Shown in pieces: positions 53,395-62,405 of a stretch of 64,000 nt of DNA. The notes under the pieces were generated by a model that was not told the DNA's origin, ran no database searches, and worked only from the letters and a program-made list of their open reading frames with translations. Position numbers and translations under genes: made by a program. The stretch spans positions 62,001 to 126,000 of the forward strand of contig CAJTDD010000009.1 in the NCBI GenBank assembly GCA_910574885.1. The letters run 5' to 3'. Every line of letters starts with the position of its first letter. Positions within the stretch are counted from its first letter, which is position 1. This stretch comes from Lachnospiraceae bacterium (lineage in GTDB: Bacteria > Bacillota > Clostridia > Lachnospirales > Lachnospiraceae).

Positions 53395-55290
53395 TTAGGA
53401 CTTACGGGACTTTTTGTTCTTGTACATTTTCTCGTCTGCTTCTTTTAACAGCGTATGGTAATCGGCGTGTCCCTCCGTCAGACAGTAACCAAAGGAGAAA
53501 CTTAAAGGAACCTCCAAATCGTCGTTCAGACGGGCGCGGCTGCTATTTTGCAGATCTTCCAGCGCTATAACAGCGCCAGACAGCGCCGTTTTTGTCTGAT
53601 ATTGGTATAGAAACAGGACAAATTCATCGCCTCCCAGTCTGGCGGCAATGCTGTGGCCGGGTGCAAATGTTCCGAGAAGGCTGGCAAGCTGCGTCAGATA
53701 AGCGTCGCCTTCTTTGTGGCCGTAGGTATCGTTGATTACTTTCAAATTATCAGCGTCTATCATCACAAGAGCGCTTACGCAGTATTTTTCCGGCTTATGG
53801 AAACAGGCGGCGAGAAAATTCTCCAGCCCCCGGCGGTTATACAATCCGGTCAGGCTGTCATAGTCCCGCTCCTGTTCAATCTTTAAGCGTTTTAATGTGT
53901 CCTCTGTCACATCTATGAGGACGCCGAAAATATTGCCGCTTTCGTTGAGTTCTTCAATCTTGATATAGCGTTCATTCAGCTTAAAGACATTGGTCTCATT
54001 GGCGAATGGCTGGCTGCGAAGACGGGTAAGAAACTCCTGAAATGTCCGGTAATCGCCGGATAGCTGTTCTGTCTTTTCAGGGGTAAGCCCGAGGATCTGC
54101 GGCACATACTCTGTAAAGCGTACCGGCAGCATTTGTTCGTTATACTCGTACACCCCAATGTACATGTTGGTTTTGCTGAGCACATAGGACATCTTTCGGT
54201 TATTATCCAAGAGGCTCTTTTTCATCCGGTTAATATCGCTGCTTAGCTGCGAAAATTCTGTGCTGCTCTGAATGTCGATCACTTCGTCGAGATTTCCGGC
54301 GGCGATGGCGTGGAGTTTTTGATTGATGCAATAGATGTCATCCACGACATAGCGGTTCATATATCTGGTCACAGCGCGCATAAGGACGACAGCGCTTATG
54401 ACAAGACAGGAAAACAGGACGATAGTGTTCATAATAACCCACTCATAAAGCGCGCGGTCAGTAAGGACGCGTCCGATATAATTGGAATCAAAGGACTTGA
54501 ACACGCAAAAAGAGTTCCGGCCATTGACGGTAGCATGAAATCCTTTTGGCTGCCCGGCAATGTCGTTGAGATTGAGTCCAATCGCCTCGATGTTTTTATG
54601 TACACAGTCTAAATCTGTAGAGCCCACAATCTCTCCGCTCCTTCGGTCAATCGCGTAATAGCTTGCCTCCGTATTCACGCGGAACAGAGAAAATATGTAG
54701 GAAAGTTCGTTTTTCTGAGTCACTTTCATGACATTGACGGGAGACATGCCAACCTGTACGATAAAGCTTTCGTCAGCGCTCCATAGGGCCGAATACTGCA
54801 TCAGTTTCTCCTCAGCGGTGTTGGGCGTTATGTCCTGCACAAGTTTTAGAGACTTATCGGTCAGCATAGGTTTAAAAAACATCATCTGTTCGCCGGAATC
54901 AAAGGTATAATCAAAGTATTCCGGGTGGGTTCCGGCAAAGATACGTCCGGTCTTATCAAAAATATGGATTTCATCAACTTCCATGAATACGGCGATTCGC
55001 CTAAGCTCGTCAACGCTGTCAAGCACAGATGGTTTCGCCTGAATCAGATAAGCAATGGCCTGTGCATTGTAAAGGCAGGTCTGGCTGTATTCTTCCTTTG
55101 TTTCCGCAAGTTCGGCATTGTTCTGTTCAAGAACCTGCTCAATCTGCTGAAACGTCATGATGGCATCATTGTACGCCTGTTGATGAGTGTCATCAAGCTG
55201 AACATAAACGATAACGATTGTTAAAAAGGAAATTAGGATTAATGTGACAAGATTCATATACCGACTGATAATCTTTTTTAGTGGCTTCAT
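53395..55290 (-). CDS. Membrane-bound diguanylate cyclase with extracytoplasmic sensor
   Basis: A 631-residue protein starting at ATG 55290 after CAGGAGG. Helix 1 (~12-32), a ~240-residue extracytoplasmic dCACHE-like sensor, helix 2 (~275-300), a HAMP-like segment, a PAS-like region (~370-450) and a GGDEF domain (~465-625) follow in order. The signature GGDEF at 553-557 is intact, so c-di-GMP synthesis is expected. The RxxD inhibitory site normally five residues upstream is absent (SIAARLGGDEF), so product feedback at that site is unlikely. The effector ligand is unknown. Confidence 0.9.
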   Translation of the reverse strand: MKPLKKIISRYMNLVTLILISFLTIVIVYVQLDDTHQQAYNDAIMTFQQIEQVLEQNNAELAETKEEYSQTCLYNAQAIAYLIQAKPSVLDSVDELRRIAVFMEVDEIHIFDKTGRIFAGTHPEYFDYTFDSGEQMMFFKPMLTDKSLKLVQDITPNTAEEKLMQYSALWSADESFIVQVGMSPVNVMKVTQKNELSYIFSLFRVNTEASYYAIDRRSGEIVGSTDLDCVHKNIEAIGLNLNDIAGQPKGFHATVNGRNSFCVFKSFDSNYIGRVLTDRALYEWVIMNTIVLFSCLVISAVVLMRAVTRYMNRYVVDDIYCINQKLHAIAAGNLDEVIDIQSSTEFSQLSSDINRMKKSLLDNNRKMSYVLSKTNMYIGVYEYNEQMLPVRFTEYVPQILGLTPEKTEQLSGDYRTFQEFLTRLRSQPFANETNVFKLNERYIKIEELNESGNIFGVLIDVTEDTLKRLKIEQERDYDSLTGLYNRRGLENFLAACFHKPEKYCVSALVMIDADNLKVINDTYGHKEGDAYLTQLASLLGTFAPGHSIAARLGGDEFVLFLYQYQTKTALSGAVIALEDLQNSSRARLNDDLEVPLSFSFGYCLTEGHADYHTLLKEADEKMYKNKKSRKS

Positions 55291-55348
55291 CAGCGCCTCC
55301 TGTGTGGTAAGAAAATATCTGCGAAAAAAGAACAAACAAATTAAACAT

Positions 55349-55377
55349 ATGATAGCATAAGCGGGATGGATTAACAA
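55349..55377 (-). promoter_or_regulatory. Promoter TTGTTA-N17-TATCAT for the diguanylate cyclase
   Basis: On the minus strand TTGTTA (55377-55372) and TATCAT (55354-55349) are 17 bases apart, about 60 bases before the gene start. Confidence 0.6.
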
Positions 55378-55486
55378 GGTAATTCCCCTTTATATAGCGA
55401 TTGTTACCAAATCTTGAAATATTTTACTGTTTACATCGTATTTCACAGAATCCCATCCGTAACCCCGAAAGCCGATGCGCTTGCCA

Positions 55487-56440
55487 TTATTTTGATATGC
55501 AATAATGCTGATGTAATTCGTATATTTTTTGCTGAATTAGCCCTATGAGTTCCGCTGGTTCTAACACAGTGGCATTGTTCCCAAATGTCAGCAGATAATC
55601 GGCGATCCATTCTAAAGCAGCAAGGTTTATTTCCATGTCGATGATTCCGCCTCCAGTTGGAAATATTTTTAATCCCCCTGCAAGCAAAGGTTCGCTTTCA
55701 CAGCGTTTCACACCTATGTCTGTCAGATTGATTTTAATGTGGCAATCCTTTTTTTCCTCGGTTTTTTCGAGATATTCCTGAATTGACCCGGGGATAGGAT
55801 ATTTCCCTTTTGGATAGGGATTTTCCGCCAGGATTTCTTTGATACGGTCAACCCGGAAAACTCTGATTTGATTTGCCGCAGTACAATAAGCCGGGCAATA
55901 CCAAAGTCCGTTCATGGCATATAAGCCGACCGGTATAATTGTGCGCGTACTCTCAGAATGTGCCCCCGAATACCGTATTGTCGCGGCATGGCGGTTCATT
56001 ACAATCAAAAACATTGATTTGAGCAGGGGAGAATCGCAATGTCTGTCCGGAATCCAGAACACGACCTTGTTTTGAATCTGTGTGATGCTGGTTTGAATAT
56101 CTAATGGCAGGCAATTTAAAAATTTTTTTAAGACAGAAAGGGTTTCCTGCTCAAAAGGCAAGTCACGATAAAATTGCAAGGCCTGGCAGGCGAAGAATAT
56201 GGCTTTTGCCTCGTTTTCTGAAAAAGCAATTGGCGGCAAAATGCGTTCTTTCAGGATATGATATCCGCCCGCGGCCCCGACTTCGGAGTATAGGGGAAAA
56301 CCAGCCTGTTCTAATTCTTGTAAATCACGCAGTATCGTCCTTTTCGATACGGAAAATTCATGTGCTAATTCCCCTACGGTAAAATCTTTTTTTGCATTTA
56401 TTGTTATCATCATTTCAATCAGCCGTTCTGCTTTTGACAT
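55487..56440 (-). CDS. YafY-type transcriptional regulator (HTH + WYL)
   Basis: A 317-residue regulator. An N-terminal winged helix-turn-helix (TVGELAHEFSVSKRTILRDL, ~21-40) is followed by a WYL domain with GLYAMNGLWYCPAYC (~172-186) and the RVFRVDRIKEI ligand-binding strand. A C-terminal extension (WCX) completes it. The start lies after GGAAGGAG. WYL proteins sense nucleic acid fragments or small ligands. Its promoter region contains a palindrome shared with the divergent YciI-like gene, so these two are probably co-regulated. Confidence 0.9.
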   Translation of the reverse strand: MSKAERLIEMMITINAKKDFTVGELAHEFSVSKRTILRDLQELEQAGFPLYSEVGAAGGYHILKERILPPIAFSENEAKAIFFACQALQFYRDLPFEQETLSVLKKFLNCLPLDIQTSITQIQNKVVFWIPDRHCDSPLLKSMFLIVMNRHAATIRYSGAHSESTRTIIPVGLYAMNGLWYCPAYCTAANQIRVFRVDRIKEILAENPYPKGKYPIPGSIQEYLEKTEEKKDCHIKINLTDIGVKRCESEPLLAGGLKIFPTGGGIIDMEINLAALEWIADYLLTFGNNATVLEPAELIGLIQQKIYELHQHYCISK

Positions 56441-56457
56441 TTTGAATCTCCTTCCTA

Positions 56458-56482
56458 AATAGTGACAGTTTTTGTCACTATT
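56458..56482. promoter_or_regulatory. Perfect 10-5-10 palindrome, likely operator
   Basis: AATAGTGACA and TGTCACTATT flank five bases. On the + strand TTGTCA of the right arm is followed after 16 bases by TATTTA (toward the YciI gene). On the minus strand TTGCAT-N17-TATCAT reads into the WYL gene. Binding here would affect both directions. The regulator encoded 18 bases away is the natural candidate. Confidence 0.75.
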
Positions 56483-56635
56483 CTATGATAAACTATTTAT
56501 ATTCCAGATGCAATATGTCTCTAAAATGAAATTATGCGGTGCCAGATTTCACCTGTTGGACGGAGTTCGTATGCCTTAAAAGGAGTATATGAATAGACCA
56601 TAATGAGAAAAATAAAATGAAAAGGAGAATAACGT

Positions 56636-56935
56636 ATGGAAAAAATGATGTACATGATGATGATTGAGAAAAGCAAGACCTATAATAAAATGACAAAACA
56701 GGTAGTTGTGGAACATGTTGAGAACATAAGAAAGCTGGACGATGAGGGAAAGTTGGAAATCTGCGGCATCTTTAAGGGTTATCCGGGAATGGCGGGCATG
56801 TATATCCTAAAAACAGAAAGCCGTGAAGAAGCAGAAGAAATATGCAAAAAAGAGCCGTTGATAATGGGAGGGTATGCGACCTATAAGTTAGTCGGCTTAC
56901 AGATTGCAGACAGGGAGAACAATTACTTGCTGTAA
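56636..56935 (+). CDS. YciI-like (YCII-related) small protein
   Basis: A 99-residue protein starting after AAAAGGAG. The alpha-beta ferredoxin-like pattern with KLEICGIFKGYPGMAGMYIL and EEICKKEPLIMGGYATYKL matches the YCII domain family, whose members act in chlorinated catechol pathways or are of unknown role. It is divergent from the WYL regulator and is probably its target. The Met-rich N-terminus is unusual. Confidence 0.75.
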   Translation: MEKMMYMMMIEKSKTYNKMTKQVVVEHVENIRKLDDEGKLEICGIFKGYPGMAGMYILKTESREEAEEICKKEPLIMGGYATYKLVGLQIADRENNYLL

Positions 56936-56946
56936 TTGCGGGCGGT

Positions 56947-56996
56947 CGGACTCAGTCCGAAAATGTATAGATTAATATTGCAGGATGTGCTATACT
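56947..56996 (+). promoter_or_regulatory. Palindrome and extended -10 promoter before MATE gene
   Basis: CGGACTCAGTCCG (56947-56959) is a 13-bp palindrome directly behind the YciI gene. TGCTATACT at 56988-56996 is an extended -10 box. The -35 region (TAGATT) is poor. The MATE gene starts 36 bases later. Confidence 0.45.
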
Positions 56997-57031
56997 GGAC
57001 GACAGGATAAAATTTTAGAGAGAGTGATGGA

Positions 57032-58390
57032 ATGAAGAACAGACAGGTATGTTTAACGGAGGGACCGATTTTAAGGTCATTGGTTGCACTGGCGATGCCG
57101 ATAATGGCGTCGTCCTTTTTAAATACAGTCTACAGCATTACCGACATGGCGTGGATTGGATTGCTTGGCTCGAAAGCCGTTGCTGGCGTCGGTGTGGGTG
57201 GCATGTACGTATGGCTTTCCCAGGGACTTTCATCCCTTGCGCGAATGGGAGCGCAGGTCAATGTCGCCCAGTCGTTCGGGCGCGGCAGGAAGGACGAGGC
57301 GGGCGAGTACGCCCGGGCGGCGTTACAGCTCACACTGTTGTTCGGGGTATTATTTGCAATCGTAAGCGTAGGCTTCACAGACGGCCTTGTAGCCTTATTC
57401 CATCTCGGAGACAAAGAGACGATACAGTGTGCGGAAAGCTATATGCGGATAACCTGCGGGCTGGTAATATTTTCCTACATGACCGTAGTGCTGACTGGAA
57501 TTTACACGGCACAGGGGGATTCTAAGACGCCCCTTCTGGCAAATATTATCGGCCTTATCGTCAACATGGCCTTAGACCCGGTACTCATCCTTGGGATTGG
57601 GCCGTTTCCCAGAATGGAAGTCGTGGGGGCGGCAATCGCGACGGTGATTGCCCAGTTCATCGTTATGCTGGTAATGATCCTGGGGGCATGGAAGGGAAAA
57701 GGTGCGGACAATGTCCTTGCCGGGATGAAACTGATAAAGCCTGTGGAAGGCAGGTTCTTTCAGGCAGTGTTCCGCATCGGAGTACCTACGGCGTTGCAGG
57801 GGACGGTATACTGCGGTATTTCCATGGTGCTGACCCGCATGGTCGCCGTCTTCGGGCCGGGTGCGGTCGCCGTACAGCGTGTGGGAGGACAAGTCGAGGC
57901 GGTATCCTGGAATACGGCGGACGGGTTTGCGGCGGCGATTAATGCGTTTACCGCTCAGAACTATGGCGCAGGCCAGATGGAGCGGGTACGCAAGGGATAC
58001 AAGATTTCCTTCCGGACAATCGCTATATGGGGAAGTTTGATTACGCTGACATTTATCTTGCTGCCGAAACCAATCTCGGAAATCTTCTTCCATGAGGCAA
58101 ATGTCGTGGGGATATCTATTGATTATCTGCGCATTGTGGGAATCAGCGAGGCGTTCATGTGTGTGGAATTGATGACGGTGGGCGCGTTGTCCGGGCTTGG
58201 CAGGACGAAGCTGTGCAGTATTATCAGCATTGTTTTTACCGCGGCAAGAGTGCCTCTTGCGGTGGCGTTGGCGGCGTCACCGCTGGGGCTTAACGGTATC
58301 TGGTGGGCGTTGACACTGTCGTCTGTAGTAAAAGGAGTTGTGTTCGTAGGGGCGTTTAACAAGGTGACTGTATGTAAGGATAAAATATAG
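57032..58390 (+). CDS. MATE-family efflux transporter
   Basis: A 452-residue protein with 12 helices. The opening EGPILRSLVALAMPIMASSF, the helix-2 motif DMAWIGLLGSKAVAGVGVGG and QGDSKTPLLAN in the middle are typical of DinF/NorM-like MATE proteins. It exports organic cations or antibiotics by ion exchange in characterised relatives. It stands between the YciI gene and a convergent nuclease gene, with no specific regulator directly assigned. It differs clearly from the MATE protein at 44314. Confidence 0.9.
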   Translation: MKNRQVCLTEGPILRSLVALAMPIMASSFLNTVYSITDMAWIGLLGSKAVAGVGVGGMYVWLSQGLSSLARMGAQVNVAQSFGRGRKDEAGEYARAALQLTLLFGVLFAIVSVGFTDGLVALFHLGDKETIQCAESYMRITCGLVIFSYMTVVLTGIYTAQGDSKTPLLANIIGLIVNMALDPVLILGIGPFPRMEVVGAAIATVIAQFIVMLVMILGAWKGKGADNVLAGMKLIKPVEGRFFQAVFRIGVPTALQGTVYCGISMVLTRMVAVFGPGAVAVQRVGGQVEAVSWNTADGFAAAINAFTAQNYGAGQMERVRKGYKISFRTIAIWGSLITLTFILLPKPISEIFFHEANVVGISIDYLRIVGISEAFMCVELMTVGALSGLGRTKLCSIISIVFTAARVPLAVALAASPLGLNGIWWALTLSSVVKGVVFVGAFNKVTVCKDKI

Positions 58391-58400
58391 TGAAATGAAA

Positions 58401-58441
58401 AGCCGGATGTGAACCGTATTTTTACTGTTTTACATCTGGCT
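58401..58441. terminator. Bidirectional terminator between convergent genes
   Basis: AGCCGGATGT pairs with ACATCTGGCT with one mismatch around a 21-base loop. It is T-rich on both sides. It touches the stop codon of the leftward AAA/nuclease gene. Confidence 0.65.
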
Positions 58442-60120
58442 TATTTACTCTTGACCAAGCATTTCTTTTTATAAAATGCCATCCCAAACCACAAGACCTT
58501 ACCGTACCCGGATCGTTCCACTTTTTTTGCATACTGTCTTTTTTCAATCTGCGCCAATGCTTCTTCACATTCTGACATAAGTTTATCCTCGCCTTTTGCC
58601 GCCTTTGCTTCTATAACGGCCGCCCGCCGGTTGATACGGTCCTTAATTACGATATCCGACCGTCCCAGACCGTTCTCATAGTTAGATTCAACGATATATT
58701 CTGTCCCGGCAAACAACCCGGTGAGAAATGCATGATAGAAATTCTCTGAATAGTCATGATAGCTAATCGTATCGAACAGCAAATCCGATAATTGACGGCT
58801 TAAATCTTCCGTATCTGCATTCCAAAGGCTCTGCCACAATTTCCCATAATTACAGGAGACAGCCCTGCTGCTGAACCATTGGTTAATACTTTTCTTGAAA
58901 ATCTCTTTTATCTCGGCGTTTGGAATCTTCAATGCAATCTGGCCCTTTTCAAGGTTATCCCATGAATCCATTTCTTCCGGCAGCGCCCGGGTCAGATAAC
59001 CAGTCAGATAGAGCAGGCTCCATACATTGCTTTCGGAGGATTTCAGCACATCATAAGTAAGGTTTTCTGTAATCGTTTCCTTGATATAGCCGCCCGCCAT
59101 AAGTATTTCCAGCTTTTCTTTGACAGTACTCGTATTGCGGGAAAGAAAACTGGAGATAATGGAGTTATCGCTGGTGTGCTCCCAGAAACTTTCCGGCTCA
59201 GTAATGTGGTTTGTCCGGACTTTATTCACATAATTCAGTACATCCCATGGGCAATAGAGCTCAAAGTTCCCAAAATGATATCCGTCATACCACTTCTTTA
59301 CACGGTCGGCATGCTCCATGCAGCCTGTGTCTTTCAGGATTGCCAAAACTTCCGGCTCGGTAAAACCGAAGTATTCATTTAACCGCGTGTCAGAGATGGT
59401 ATCTGATACAAAATTGTTGACGCCTGTAAATATACTTTCTTTTGCAATTCTGAGACAGCCTGTAAGAACGGCAAATTTTAGGGAAGGATTATCCTTGAAT
59501 GCCTGTAGGAGTCCCTTCATGATGTCGAGCATCTGGGGATAGTAATTTTTGTCGCTTGCCTTGGCTAAAGGTACGTCGTATTCGTCTATCAGCAGGATTA
59601 CAGGTTTTCCGTAATGAGCGGCTAACAGTTCTGTCATGATAAGAAGACTGTTTTTTACTGTATTTTGCGAGGCATTTTGTGAGATAAGCTCATCTATTAT
59701 TTTTCTATCGTAAGTTGTAATCTTGCCGCTGTCCATCAGATAAAGATGTTTTTTGAATAATCTGGCAATCACAATTGCCAATTGTTCATAAGCGGCTTCA
59801 AATGTCAGTCCGTCAATAGATTTGAAAGATACAAAGACAGTCGGATATTGGTTCATCCAATGCCCGCAAAGAATCTGATTCTGGGATATTTCCAGACCTT
59901 CAAACCACTTCCGGCTGTTTCTCTGGATATCGAAGAATGATTCCAACATGGACATTGCCAGTGTTTTCCCGAAACGGCGCGGGCGGGTAATTAGAGTGAC
60001 CTGTGTTCCATGAGTTTTTATCAACTCTTGAATCAGACCGGTTTTGTCAATATAGTAATAGTTGTTTTCTCGGATATCCTCGAATCCAGACCTGCCTATT
60101 GGCATATTGATAGATTTCAT
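58441..60120 (-). CDS. AAA-ATPase-like protein with PD-(D/E)XK domain (DUF1703 type)
   Basis: A 559-residue protein; ATG 60120 follows AAAAAAGGAGTC. It opens with INMPIGRSGFEDIRENNYYY, then IDKTGLI and a Walker A-like TRPRRFGKTLAMSM (~43-56), Walker B-like VILLIDEYDVPLA near residue 200, and KWYDGYHFG near 300. The C-terminal nuclease core reads GRSDIVI then AVIEAKAA (~500-525). It shares the architecture of the protein at 5193 but belongs to a different subgroup (intact GKT). No partner gene is present. Function in these families is not established. Confidence 0.87.
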   Translation of the reverse strand: MKSINMPIGRSGFEDIRENNYYYIDKTGLIQELIKTHGTQVTLITRPRRFGKTLAMSMLESFFDIQRNSRKWFEGLEISQNQILCGHWMNQYPTVFVSFKSIDGLTFEAAYEQLAIVIARLFKKHLYLMDSGKITTYDRKIIDELISQNASQNTVKNSLLIMTELLAAHYGKPVILLIDEYDVPLAKASDKNYYPQMLDIMKGLLQAFKDNPSLKFAVLTGCLRIAKESIFTGVNNFVSDTISDTRLNEYFGFTEPEVLAILKDTGCMEHADRVKKWYDGYHFGNFELYCPWDVLNYVNKVRTNHITEPESFWEHTSDNSIISSFLSRNTSTVKEKLEILMAGGYIKETITENLTYDVLKSSESNVWSLLYLTGYLTRALPEEMDSWDNLEKGQIALKIPNAEIKEIFKKSINQWFSSRAVSCNYGKLWQSLWNADTEDLSRQLSDLLFDTISYHDYSENFYHAFLTGLFAGTEYIVESNYENGLGRSDIVIKDRINRRAAVIEAKAAKGEDKLMSECEEALAQIEKRQYAKKVERSGYGKVLWFGMAFYKKKCLVKSK

Positions 60121-60251
60121 ATTCGTCAGACTCCTTTTTTGGTTTCTCTGATATATGGATTTTACCATAGAAACTGTAAGTTCACAAGTCATGGGAGGGT
60201 GGCGGGAGCAGGATGAAAAGGCGGAAAAAGGCAGAAACGATGAAAAAATGC

Positions 60252-60280
60252 TTGAAATCCCAAAAAGAGTGTGCTAAGAT
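60252..60280 (+). promoter_or_regulatory. Promoter TTGAAA-N17-TAAGAT for the aspS-gat operon
   Basis: TTGAAA (60252-60257) and TAAGAT (60275-60280) are separated by 17 bases. The T-box leader begins a few bases behind. Confidence 0.7.
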
Positions 60281-60286
60281 AAGAGA

Positions 60287-60617
60287 CAAATTTTTAAAAG
60301 GCTATGAAAGAGACTCTGTCCTTTGGAACTTGACAGGAATGAAGTGTCACCGACTGAGAGCGCTTCTTGAGGAATAAGGACAATAGGGAACACTCCGGAG
60401 CTGACCGGTCGAACCTAAGTAGGCCGGTACGTGGGCGCGCGTTAAGCGTGAGGAATCATATGCTAGTACACTAGGCGCTGCATGTGGTTTCTGCAGAGGG
60501 GAATCCGGTTGCCGGACAGACGTCCGGTATCATTTCTTTAGGATTCAATGCGGGTGGTACCGCGGATAGTATCAGAATATCCGTCCCGGAATACAGACAT
60601 GTATTCCGGGACTTTTT
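60287..60617 (+). promoter_or_regulatory. T-box riboswitch leader upstream of aspS-gatCAB
   Basis: The leader contains a long stem I region (60300-60410), the conserved T-box antiterminator sequence GGGTGGTACCGCGG at 60552-60565, and a terminator with a 13-bp stem, GTCCCGGAATACA paired with TGTATTCCGGGAC, followed by TTTTT (60583-60617). Uncharged tRNA pairs with the specifier codon and with the antiterminator to allow readthrough. Two codons lie in the expected specifier area, GAC at 60379-60381 (Asp) and AAC at 60389-60391 (Asn). Either suits the operon, and I cannot decide from sequence alone. Confidence 0.92.
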
Positions 60618-60630
60618 ACGTTGTCCTGAG

Positions 60631-60671
60631 ATGATAAAATCCTACGATTATTGACCATGAGATTTTATCAT
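60631..60671 (+). promoter_or_regulatory. Second hairpin between T-box terminator and aspS
   Basis: A perfect 11-bp stem, ATGATAAAATC paired with GATTTTATCAT, has a 19-base loop and lies 14 bases behind the T-box terminator. It ends 67 bases before the aspS start. It is not part of the T-box and may stabilise the processed mRNA or bind a protein. Confidence 0.5.
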
Positions 60672-60738
60672 TTACAGGATGTCTCACCCCCGGAATACAT
60701 GACAGCAGCAACAGTCAGATGGGAAAAGGAGGACAATT

Positions 60739-62073
60739 ATGGATTATTTCACAGGCGTAAGAAAGAAGGAAACATTGGAAATCAGCGAGTTACTGGGGCA
60801 GGCAAAGCCCGGGCAGAAGGTGAAGGTCAATGGAGCCGTCCACGCAATCCGCGATATGGGTACGGTAGCATTCGTAATCCTTAGGAAAAGAGAAGGGCTT
60901 CTTCAGGGAGTGTATGAAGAAGGCGCCGCAGATTTTAAGCTGAAAGATATCAGGGAGGCTTCCACGGTTGAGGTAGAAGGCATTTTAGAAGAAAATGAGA
61001 AAGCTCCGGGCGGGATAGAAATCCGGATGGAGAAAATCCGCATTTTGAGCCAGCCGTCCGATGAAATGCTGCCCCTTGCCATTGGCAAATGGAAACTGAA
61101 CACTTCATTGGAGGCGAAGATGAATTACCGCTCCATCGCCCTTAGGAACATCCGGGAGCGGGCCAAGTTCCGGATTCAGGAGGGGCTTGTGCGGGCATTC
61201 CGGGATTTCCTCTACGGCGAGGGATTTACGGAAATCCACACACCCAAGATTGGCGCAAAAGGCGCCGAGGGCGGCGCGAACATCTTCAAGCTGGACTATT
61301 TCCACCGTCCCGCCGTACTGGCGCAAAGCCCCCAGTTCTATAAACAGATGATGGTGGGCGTGTTTGACCGGGTGTTCGAGACGGCTCCCGTATTTCGGGC
61401 GGAGAAGCACAACACAAAACGGCATCTGAACGAGTACACCAGCCTGGATTTTGAGATGGGCTATATTGACGGATTCGAGGATATTATGGCGATGGAGACA
61501 GGATATTTACAGTACGCCATGGAAATGCTAAAAAAAGATTACGAAAAGGAACTTAGGATTCTGGATATCACCCTGCCGGATGTGTCCCAGATTCCGGCAG
61601 TGAAGTTCCATGAGATAAAAGAGCGGGTTTCCGAAAAATACGGACATCAGATGCGCAATCCCTTTGATTTGGAGCCGGAGGAAGAGCTGCTCATTGGGCG
61701 GTATGCGAAAGAAGAATGGGACAGCGATTTCATTTTCGTGACCCACTATCCTTCCAAGAAGCGGCCGTTCTACGCGATGGACGACCCGGAGGATACGAGA
61801 TATACGTTGAGTTTCGACCTTCTCTTCAAAGGAATGGAGATTACGACCGGCGGGCAGCGTATCCATGATTATCGGATGCTGAGGGAGAAGATTGCTGCAA
61901 GAGGAATGTCAGAAGAGGGGATGGAAGACTATCTCGATACGTTCAAACATGGCATGCCGCCTCATGGAGGGCTTGGGATTGGCCTGGAACGGCTGACCAT
62001 GAAGCTGGTGGGGGAGGACAACGTGCGGGAGACCACGCTGTTCCCAAGGGATATGAGCAGGTTGGAGCCTTAG
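60739..62073 (+). CDS. aspS: Aspartate--tRNA(Asp/Asn) ligase, archaeal-type, non-discriminating
   Basis: A 444-residue class II synthetase starting at ATG after AAAAGGAGG. It has an N-terminal anticodon-binding OB domain (~15-105) followed directly by the catalytic core. Motif 2 is FRAEKHNTKRHLNEYTSLDF (~215-234) and motif 3 is GIGLERLTMKLVG near the end. The large GAD insertion of bacterial AspRS is absent, which marks the short archaeal/AspRS2 type. With gatCAB behind it, it would misload tRNA-Asn with Asp for conversion to Asn. The T-box upstream regulates it by amino acid supply. Confidence 0.9.
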   Translation: MDYFTGVRKKETLEISELLGQAKPGQKVKVNGAVHAIRDMGTVAFVILRKREGLLQGVYEEGAADFKLKDIREASTVEVEGILEENEKAPGGIEIRMEKIRILSQPSDEMLPLAIGKWKLNTSLEAKMNYRSIALRNIRERAKFRIQEGLVRAFRDFLYGEGFTEIHTPKIGAKGAEGGANIFKLDYFHRPAVLAQSPQFYKQMMVGVFDRVFETAPVFRAEKHNTKRHLNEYTSLDFEMGYIDGFEDIMAMETGYLQYAMEMLKKDYEKELRILDITLPDVSQIPAVKFHEIKERVSEKYGHQMRNPFDLEPEEELLIGRYAKEEWDSDFIFVTHYPSKKRPFYAMDDPEDTRYTLSFDLLFKGMEITTGGQRIHDYRMLREKIAARGMSEEGMEDYLDTFKHGMPPHGGLGIGLERLTMKLVGEDNVRETTLFPRDMSRLEP

Positions 62074-62097
62074 AAGAAGTAAAGGAGAATACTGGAT

Positions 62098-62391
62098 ATG
62101 GCAAACAAGATATCAGACGAGACAATCGAATATGTGGGAATCCTTGCAAAACTGGAATTATCCGCCGAGGAAAAGGAGAATGCCAAAGCAGATATGGAGA
62201 AAATGCTGGATTATATTGATACGCTGAATGAACTGGACACAGAGGGCGTTACCCCTATGTCCCACGTATTTCCGGTAAATAACGTGTTCCGGGAAGACAC
62301 GGTAAGCCAGAAGGACGGAAGTGAGGAAACCCTTGCTAACGCGCCGTTAAGGAAAGGCTTATGCTTCAAGGTTCCCAAGACGATTGGATAG
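62098..62391 (+). CDS. gatC: Asp-tRNA(Asn)/Glu-tRNA(Gln) amidotransferase subunit C
   Basis: A 97-residue GatC starting after AAAGGAGAA. The N-terminal helix ISDETIEYVGILAKLELSAE and the central MLDYIDTLNELDTEGVTPMS are typical. GatC holds the GatA amidase and GatB kinase subunits together. It lies 24 bases behind aspS and 14 bases ahead of gatA, in one operon. Confidence 0.95.
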   Translation: MANKISDETIEYVGILAKLELSAEEKENAKADMEKMLDYIDTLNELDTEGVTPMSHVFPVNNVFREDTVSQKDGSEETLANAPLRKGLCFKVPKTIG

Positions 62392-62405
62392 GAGGCGGAT
62401 GGAAG

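Noticed and set aside
60400-60425. GGTCGAACC resembling a tRNA T-arm
   Set aside because: It lies inside the T-box leader, no cloverleaf can be drawn around it, and the T-box motif and terminator explain the region.
60651-60884. 77-codon frame overlapping the aspS start
   Set aside because: It overlaps the ribosome binding site and first codons of aspS and has no recognisable content.
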